Of a stretch of 64,000 nt of DNA, positions 59,727 to 64,000 are shown piece by piece; position 1 is the stretch's first letter, and the number at the start of each line of letters is the position of its first letter. Below the pieces are notes generated by a model. The model ran no database searches. It was not told where the DNA came from and saw nothing but the letters and a program-made list of their open reading frames with translations. The position numbers were made by a program, and so were the translations under genes. This stretch comes from an uncultured Bacteroidia bacterium (GTDB taxonomy: Bacteria; Bacteroidota; Bacteroidia; Bacteroidales; UBA932): assembly GCA_902789395.1 (NCBI GenBank), contig CADANY010000001.1, positions 186,001 through 250,000 on the forward strand, written 5' to 3'.

Positions 59727-60171
59727 CCGGAGCCGCCTCATCATAAGCGTATCCCCGGCCCAGGACGAATTTCAGCAACTTCAGTTTGCACTGCGGATCC
59801 CCTTTCAGGGTCCGGTACTTTTCTGCGACAACCCTTTCAAGGCGTCCGGCAGCCTTCTCGCTGTCAATCTCCACAAGGGCCTCACGGATCGTTTCTTCCG
59901 GAATCCCTTTCCCTCGAAGCTGAAACGAAATCTTGACCTTGCCCCATCCCTGCAGGGACGCTTTTTCCCTGGCAAAAGCGGAAGCATAGCGCAAGTCATC
60001 GACGAAACGGTCCCCGACAAGAGACGAGACGACGCGTTCTGCCGCTTCGGCGTCACCGTCCAGCGCTTTCAGCGCCTTGCGATAGATATCCCGGCTGCAA
60101 TACTCCATCCGGGAGCATTGCCGTTGCAGGCGGATAAGAACCGCTTTTTCATCCGTTCTCTCAGAAGTCAT
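59695..60171 (-). CDS. recX: Regulatory protein RecX
   Basis: 158 residues, three-helix repeats typical of RecX: CSRDIYRKALKAL, FVDDLRYASAFAREKASLQGWGKVKISFQLRGKGI, and KLLKFVLGRGYAYDEA. It limits RecA filament growth. In many bacteria recX follows recA, but here it lies about 3.5 kb away, on the opposite strand to recA and downstream of the patatin gene, with which it overlaps by 11 bases. Confidence 0.93.
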   Translation of the reverse strand: MTSERTDEKAVLIRLQRQCSRMEYCSRDIYRKALKALDGDAEAAERVVSSLVGDRFVDDLRYASAFAREKASLQGWGKVKISFQLRGKGIPEETIREALVEIDSEKAAGRLERVVAEKYRTLKGDPQCKLKLLKFVLGRGYAYDEAAPVIDRILKEDR

Positions 60172-62542
60172 ATCCTAATGACAGGTAAAAGCCGAAAGAA
60201 TGAGAGATATTCGACCAGTGGAGATCAGCCCTGATCGGTCCCACAATAGAATTATAGGCATATTCCGCGCCGACCCCGATAAGGGGGGTGCATCGGGCCG
60301 GATCGACGAATCCGGAGAAATTTTCGCCGGCATTGCCGACATTGACGATCCCGGACAGATAATGATTCTTCAGGAACTCCCACCGGAGATTCAAAGCAGC
60401 AATGGCAAGGACCGGAGGCATGACCGCGGCATTGGTCACACCGATAAAAGGAATCTGCTGATCCAGATACCGGCCTCTCATCCGGCCGCCGATCATGTTC
60501 ATGAACGGGACCGGAATATCCTCCTGATGGAGGAGGAAGCGGAAATCCACTGAAGGCTGGACGGTAAAACGTCCTTCCGAAAATGCAGAAGAATAATATC
60601 CGTCGAATATATGGATCATCGAACGGCCTTGGAAAAGGGAGCCCATCACGAGCGAATAGCCGAAATCGAAAAAGTGACCGGAACGCGGGAAATAACCGAT
60701 ATCATACGTATCGTAGCCCGCCCGGAAGAAACCGGAAAAATAGGAATTACTGAGTTCGTCCAGGCTGTATCCGGCCATGCTCCTGTCAGAGAATACGTCT
60801 CCGATCTTGTAGTAGTCATACCGGATACCGGTCTGCATGTCGAACTTGTCCCAGCCGATGTTGGAAATGGAAAATTCCTGACGGAAGTTGGAATAATTGA
60901 CTTTCACGCGGCTGTCTTCAAAGCGGAACTGGTTCCTATCGACATACTTGAACTTCGTATTGGAGTTAAAGGCGGGACCGGAAGCCGGTTTGAGCCGGTA
61001 ATGCAGATCAGCATAGGGATTGGTCCCCACTTTCCCGGTAAATTCAAAGGAATGTCCGCTCAGGCTATGGACATTAAGGCCCAGGTTCAGCAAGGCTGCC
61101 ACAATTTCTTCCGTGTCGAATCGGACGCCGATGCCGAGCTGGTTCAGACGCCCTTTCCGGCAAATGATGCAAAGTGTATAGGGCTCTCCGGTTCCCCTCA
61201 GTTCATATCCCACATAATCAAATGATCCCGTTCCATACAGTTTCGAGGTCAAGGTTTCCAGAAGGGTCCGGTCAACGATGCGGTCTTCCGGCAAATGGAC
61301 GGAACGAACCAGATATTCCGCTTCCTGTTCGCTGACGCCCTCGAATTCGACATCCCCGACCCTGACAGGCGTACACCCCACGTCAACAGCGGGACGGATA
61401 CCCGAGCGATGCTCCACCGTGCCGGTTTTGGAACGGACTTTCAGCAATTGATCCCGCTCCTTTTCCGCCGCTTGATAACCTCGCCTCAGAATCGTATCGA
61501 TCGCTTCGTCATTGAAGCTGAGCATATCATACCCTTTAAGGTCCGGTTTGATTTTAAGATCCGTTATTCGCAGATTTCTCCGGAAAGAATCATTGCTCAT
61601 CATGTCCACACTCTGCATGATGATATCGAGGAGGTTATGAATCTGGTCATACCCCTTTTCAGAGTCGGACAGTTCAATGCCGATAATGATATCGGCTCCC
61701 ATCCGGCGAGCCAGGTCGGAAGGAAAATTGTTCCGCATGCCCCCGTCGACAAGGACCATGCCGTCCGTCCTGACAGGGGTAAAAAGGCCGGGGATCGACA
61801 TCGTCGAACGGAGTGCCGTATTGATGCTTCCGTAATGCCATACCTTCGCCTTTCCGGAGACAAGATCGGTTGCCACGCAGGCAAAAGGGATCGGCAGTTT
61901 GAAAAAATCTGTCGTATCGGAATACCCCGCGGTGAAACTGGCGATCAAACTTCCGACATTCAGCCCTTGGACAATACCGGAAGGAAGGCTCCCCACCAGA
62001 TTCTGCCGTACGAGTGCAGTCGCATCCGCATCGGCGGAGAGTCTCAGGCCGGACCCGTCGGAGACATGGTTAAGGTTCATGAAATCCGCATTGCTGTAAA
62101 GAAAGGGAATCGAAACGGCATACGTCTCCTTGTACCGGTTCCGGTCTTTCGGAATAAAAGCCCGGTCCACTTTGTCACTCAGGGCCAGGTCCCAATCGAT
62201 GTTCCTGAGCAGGGAATCCATGTGCTCGGGAGGAAAGCCGAGCGCATACATTCCGCCGACCAGTCCCCCCATGCTCGTTCCTACGACGAGGTCTACCGGA
62301 ATTCCCAGAGACTCGATATACCGGATCGCACCGACGTGCGCAGCCCCTTTTGCTCCGCCGCCGGCGAGAACGAGTCCGACAGTCGGACGGTGGCGCCGGA
62401 TCGAATCCATCCGGACATTGATCGACTTTATCGCGGCCTGGTCTGAAGGATCGAGTCCGAAACCGGAAACCTCCCTGTCCTGGGCAGAAAGAACAGGGAT
62501 CAGGCACAGCAGGGCCAGGATTATCAGGATATTTCTTTTCAT
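60161..62542 (-). CDS. Patatin-like phospholipase with outer-membrane barrel (PlpD/type Vd-like)
   Basis: 793 residues with a signal peptide (MKRNILIILALLCLIPVLSA). The patatin domain (about 55-340) has GLVLAGGGAKGAAHVGAI (oxyanion region), the serine in VGTSMGGLVGGMYALG and the catalytic aspartate in VLVDGGMRNNFP. A POTRA-like segment (about 395-470, VGDVEFEGVSEQEAEYLVRSV) and a BamA-type 16-strand barrel (about 480-793, ending SFGFYLSLGYDF) follow. The layout matches surface-exposed or secreted phospholipases of the PlpD group. It overlaps rlmN by 4 bases. Confidence 0.92.
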   Translation of the reverse strand: MKRNILIILALLCLIPVLSAQDREVSGFGLDPSDQAAIKSINVRMDSIRRHRPTVGLVLAGGGAKGAAHVGAIRYIESLGIPVDLVVGTSMGGLVGGMYALGFPPEHMDSLLRNIDWDLALSDKVDRAFIPKDRNRYKETYAVSIPFLYSNADFMNLNHVSDGSGLRLSADADATALVRQNLVGSLPSGIVQGLNVGSLIASFTAGYSDTTDFFKLPIPFACVATDLVSGKAKVWHYGSINTALRSTMSIPGLFTPVRTDGMVLVDGGMRNNFPSDLARRMGADIIIGIELSDSEKGYDQIHNLLDIIMQSVDMMSNDSFRRNLRITDLKIKPDLKGYDMLSFNDEAIDTILRRGYQAAEKERDQLLKVRSKTGTVEHRSGIRPAVDVGCTPVRVGDVEFEGVSEQEAEYLVRSVHLPEDRIVDRTLLETLTSKLYGTGSFDYVGYELRGTGEPYTLCIICRKGRLNQLGIGVRFDTEEIVAALLNLGLNVHSLSGHSFEFTGKVGTNPYADLHYRLKPASGPAFNSNTKFKYVDRNQFRFEDSRVKVNYSNFRQEFSISNIGWDKFDMQTGIRYDYYKIGDVFSDRSMAGYSLDELSNSYFSGFFRAGYDTYDIGYFPRSGHFFDFGYSLVMGSLFQGRSMIHIFDGYYSSAFSEGRFTVQPSVDFRFLLHQEDIPVPFMNMIGGRMRGRYLDQQIPFIGVTNAAVMPPVLAIAALNLRWEFLKNHYLSGIVNVGNAGENFSGFVDPARCTPLIGVGAEYAYNSIVGPIRADLHWSNISHSFGFYLSLGYDF

Positions 62543-63564
62543 ACTGTGGTCTTATGTTTGCCCGCTAGCATGCCGCAGGCCGCCAGGATATCTTCTCCAC
62601 GGGAGGCCCGGATGGTCGCCGTAACGCCGCGGCGGCTGAGCCGGTCGCGAAACGCTTCCATGACCTCATCCGAGGAACTGCGGTACGGAAAATCGGGAAT
62701 CTGGTGGAACCGGATCAGGTTCACGCGGCACTCCAGCCCCCGTAGAAGCCGTGCCAGTTCATCCGCATGACGGAAGGAATCATTGAGCCCGCCGAACATC
62801 GTATATTCGAAACTGACGCGGCGCTGCCCGGAAAAATCATATTGCCGGATCAGGTCCAGGACATCATAAAGATGGTACCCTTTTTCCACCGGCATAAGCG
62901 AGAGGCGCTCCTGAGGGAACGGATCATGGAGACTGACGGCAAGATGGCACCGGCACTGGTCAAGATACCGTTTCAAATTGGGAAGCACTCCGATCGTACT
63001 GAGCGTTATGCGCTTGGGACTCCAGGCAAAACCCCAGTCGGAGGTCAGGACGACGATCGCACGGTGGACCTCATCCCAATTGTCCAACGGCTCCCCCATT
63101 CCCATAAATACCGCATTGGTCAATCCGTCCGACTCATCAACGGAAAGGAATTGGGAAAGGATCTCGGCGGCTGAGAGGTTCCCATGGAATCCCTGACGGC
63201 CCGTCATGCAGAAATGGCACCCCATCTTGCATCCGGCCTGGGAGGAAACGCAGAGCGTCTTGCGGTCCGCCTCCGGAATCATGACCGTCTCTACCGCGTT
63301 GCCTGACCCGGAAACGGGGAAAAGATACTTTTTCGTTCCGTCCGAAGAGATCTGGCAAGTCAGGTATGGGGTCACACCGACCTCATACTTTTCCCCGAGA
63401 CGCTCCCGTCCGGCCAGCGGAATGTCGGTCATTTCCGAAAAGGAGCGAACCTTTTTCACATACATCCAATGGGCCAACTGCTTCCCCGTAAAAGCGGGGA
63501 GCCCTTCTGATACGGCGATCTGCCTGAGCTCTTCGGGAGTCTTTCCCAGCAACTGTGTCTTCAT
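62539..63564 (-). CDS. rlmN: Dual-specificity 23S rRNA/tRNA methyltransferase RlmN
   Basis: 341 residues. Radical SAM cysteines in SSQAGCKMGCHFCMTGRQG, GMGEPLDNWDEV, and the methyl-carrying C-terminal cysteine in ASRGEDILAACGML. It methylates A2503 of 23S rRNA and A37 of some tRNAs. Its start is divergent from recA, and TATTTTTG on the minus strand (63586-63579) lies 14 bases before the ATG. Confidence 0.96.
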   Translation of the reverse strand: MKTQLLGKTPEELRQIAVSEGLPAFTGKQLAHWMYVKKVRSFSEMTDIPLAGRERLGEKYEVGVTPYLTCQISSDGTKKYLFPVSGSGNAVETVMIPEADRKTLCVSSQAGCKMGCHFCMTGRQGFHGNLSAAEILSQFLSVDESDGLTNAVFMGMGEPLDNWDEVHRAIVVLTSDWGFAWSPKRITLSTIGVLPNLKRYLDQCRCHLAVSLHDPFPQERLSLMPVEKGYHLYDVLDLIRQYDFSGQRRVSFEYTMFGGLNDSFRHADELARLLRGLECRVNLIRFHQIPDFPYRSSSDEVMEAFRDRLSRRGVTATIRASRGEDILAACGMLAGKHKTTV

Positions 63565-63578
63565 ACTCGATTTGACTG

Positions 63579-63586
63579 CAAAAATA
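63579..63586 (-). promoter_or_regulatory. -7 element for rlmN
   Basis: TATTTTTG on the minus strand; no matching TTG at the standard spacing. Confidence 0.5.
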
Positions 63587-63602
63587 GTACAAAAAAGTCT
63601 TT

Positions 63603-63619
63603 AAAATACCGAGTATTTT
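63603..63619. promoter_or_regulatory. Perfect 17-bp palindrome in the recA promoter, candidate operator
   Basis: AAAATAC CGA GTATTTT, arms of 7 bp with a 3-base centre. It ends 2 bases before the TAACTTTG -7 element of recA, that is, within the promoter spacer, where a bound repressor would block transcription. A LexA-type role is inference. Confidence 0.5.
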
Positions 63620-63621
63620 CA

Positions 63622-63629
63622 TAACTTTG
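63622..63629 (+). promoter_or_regulatory. -7 element for recA
   Basis: TAACTTTG, with about 59 bases to the ATG. No exact TTG at 19 bases upstream (TTT at 63600-63602). Confidence 0.6.
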
Positions 63630-63688
63630 CGAGAAAGGGGGCATCTTTGCCGCCCGAAACAGTAATAAACACTTAAACAACCTACATT

Positions 63689-64000
63689 ATGGCTAAAGCA
63701 GTTGAAGAAAAGAGCGCCGCCGAGATCAATGCCGCCCGTCTGAAGGCATTGCAGGCGACGATCGACAAGATTGAGAAGGATTACGGGAAAGGGACGATCA
63801 TGAAGTTGGGAGATCAGCCAGAATGGGATGCGAGCCAGGTCATTCCGAGCGGTTCTATCGCGCTCGATCATGCCCTTGGCATCGGAGGTTATCCGAAGGG
63901 AAGGATCATCGAGATCTACGGTCCTGAGTCCAGCGGTAAGACGACCCTGGCGATCCACGCGATCGCCGAGGCACAGAAAGCCGGTGGCATCGCAGCGATC
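63689..64000 (+). CDS. recA: Recombinase A, N-terminal part, cut by window edge
   Basis: The first 104 residues are present from ATG 63689 ([20 protein letters not shown]). They include [40 protein letters not shown] and the Walker [15 protein letters not shown]. The longer N-terminus before the core helix is common in Bacteroidota. It drives strand exchange and triggers UmuD cleavage; umuD, umuC and recX are all within 8 kb. The frame is open to the edge. Confidence 0.98.
   Translation, partial: MAKAVEEKSAAEINAARLKALQATIDKIEKDYGKGTIMKLGDQPEWDASQVIPSGSIALDHALGIGGYPKGRIIEIYGPESSGKTTLAIHAIAEAQKAGGIAAI

Noticed and set aside
1..64000. CRISPR array, transposase, integrase, plasmid or phage module
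   Set aside because: No spaced direct repeats and no such coding regions were seen on either strand; the gene content is chromosomal housekeeping.

Overview
The window is a dense, mostly housekeeping stretch of chromosome from a member of the Bacteroidales (Bacteroidota). The lineage call rests on several independent signs. Promoters have the Bacteroidota form (TTG, 19-20 bases, TAnnTTTG) in front of tRNA-Gln, HU, rplU, rpsU, tRNA-Leu, the SRP RNA and others. Ribosome binding sites are generally absent, with one strong Shine-Dalgarno at rpsU. Families typical of the phylum occur: GH92, BACON, Omp28, DUF6029, OMP_b-brl, PepSY-like, and Rne/Rng downstream of HU. Base composition is moderately GC-rich; genus is not determined. 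No CRISPR array, rRNA operon, prophage or transposase was found, and no gap without a gene exceeds 300 bases.

Layout. 1-9.7 kb: a cut-off GH31 glycosidase, mtgA, tRNA-Gln, a DJ-1/PfpI protein, a zinc peptidase, alanine racemase, then a leftward run lon-ung-coaD-thioredoxin-like protein. 9.8-11.9 kb: HU, a 29-residue basic micro-protein too short for most gene callers, and ribonuclease G. 12.0-25.8 kb: nine leftward genes with gaps of 26 bases or less, reading from the promoter side rhaB-rhaA-rhaT-GH92, then a BACON/Omp28 lipoprotein, a fimbrillin-like/LRR/M64 peptidase fusion, a TlpA-like oxidoreductase, a DUF6029 outer-membrane protein and an Omp28 lipoprotein. 25.9-34.6 kb: lnt, PASTA protein and rluD, a large outer-membrane barrel protein, ruvC, serS, rpmA and rplU. 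35.1-42.3 kb: a predicted ATPase with a sirtuin and a secreted protein, rpsU, prmA, tRNA-Leu, a second GH92, a PepSY-like protein and tRNA-Thr. 42.4-48.4 kb: mnmA, cdd, SRP RNA, a sugar-isomerase-like protein, tsaD and an FAD oxidoreductase. 48.4-55.9 kb: tamB-like gene, RsmI-like methylase, mtaB, MBL hydrolase. 55.9-64 kb: umuC, an M64 peptidase and umuD in one overlapping operon, a GNAT/Mom-like protein, recX, a patatin-BamA-type phospholipase, rlmN, and the start of recA.

The points most worth following up are: a secreted M64 metallopeptidase translationally coupled between umuD and umuC; a palindromic repeat inserted in frame into rhaB and translated; the possible nine-gene unit joining rhamnose use to surface thioredoxin-fold proteins and a peptidase; the single strong Shine-Dalgarno at rpsU; the mS38/AURKAIP1-like micro-protein; and a perfect 17-bp palindrome in the recA promoter. 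All functional calls come from reading motifs by eye; no database search was run.
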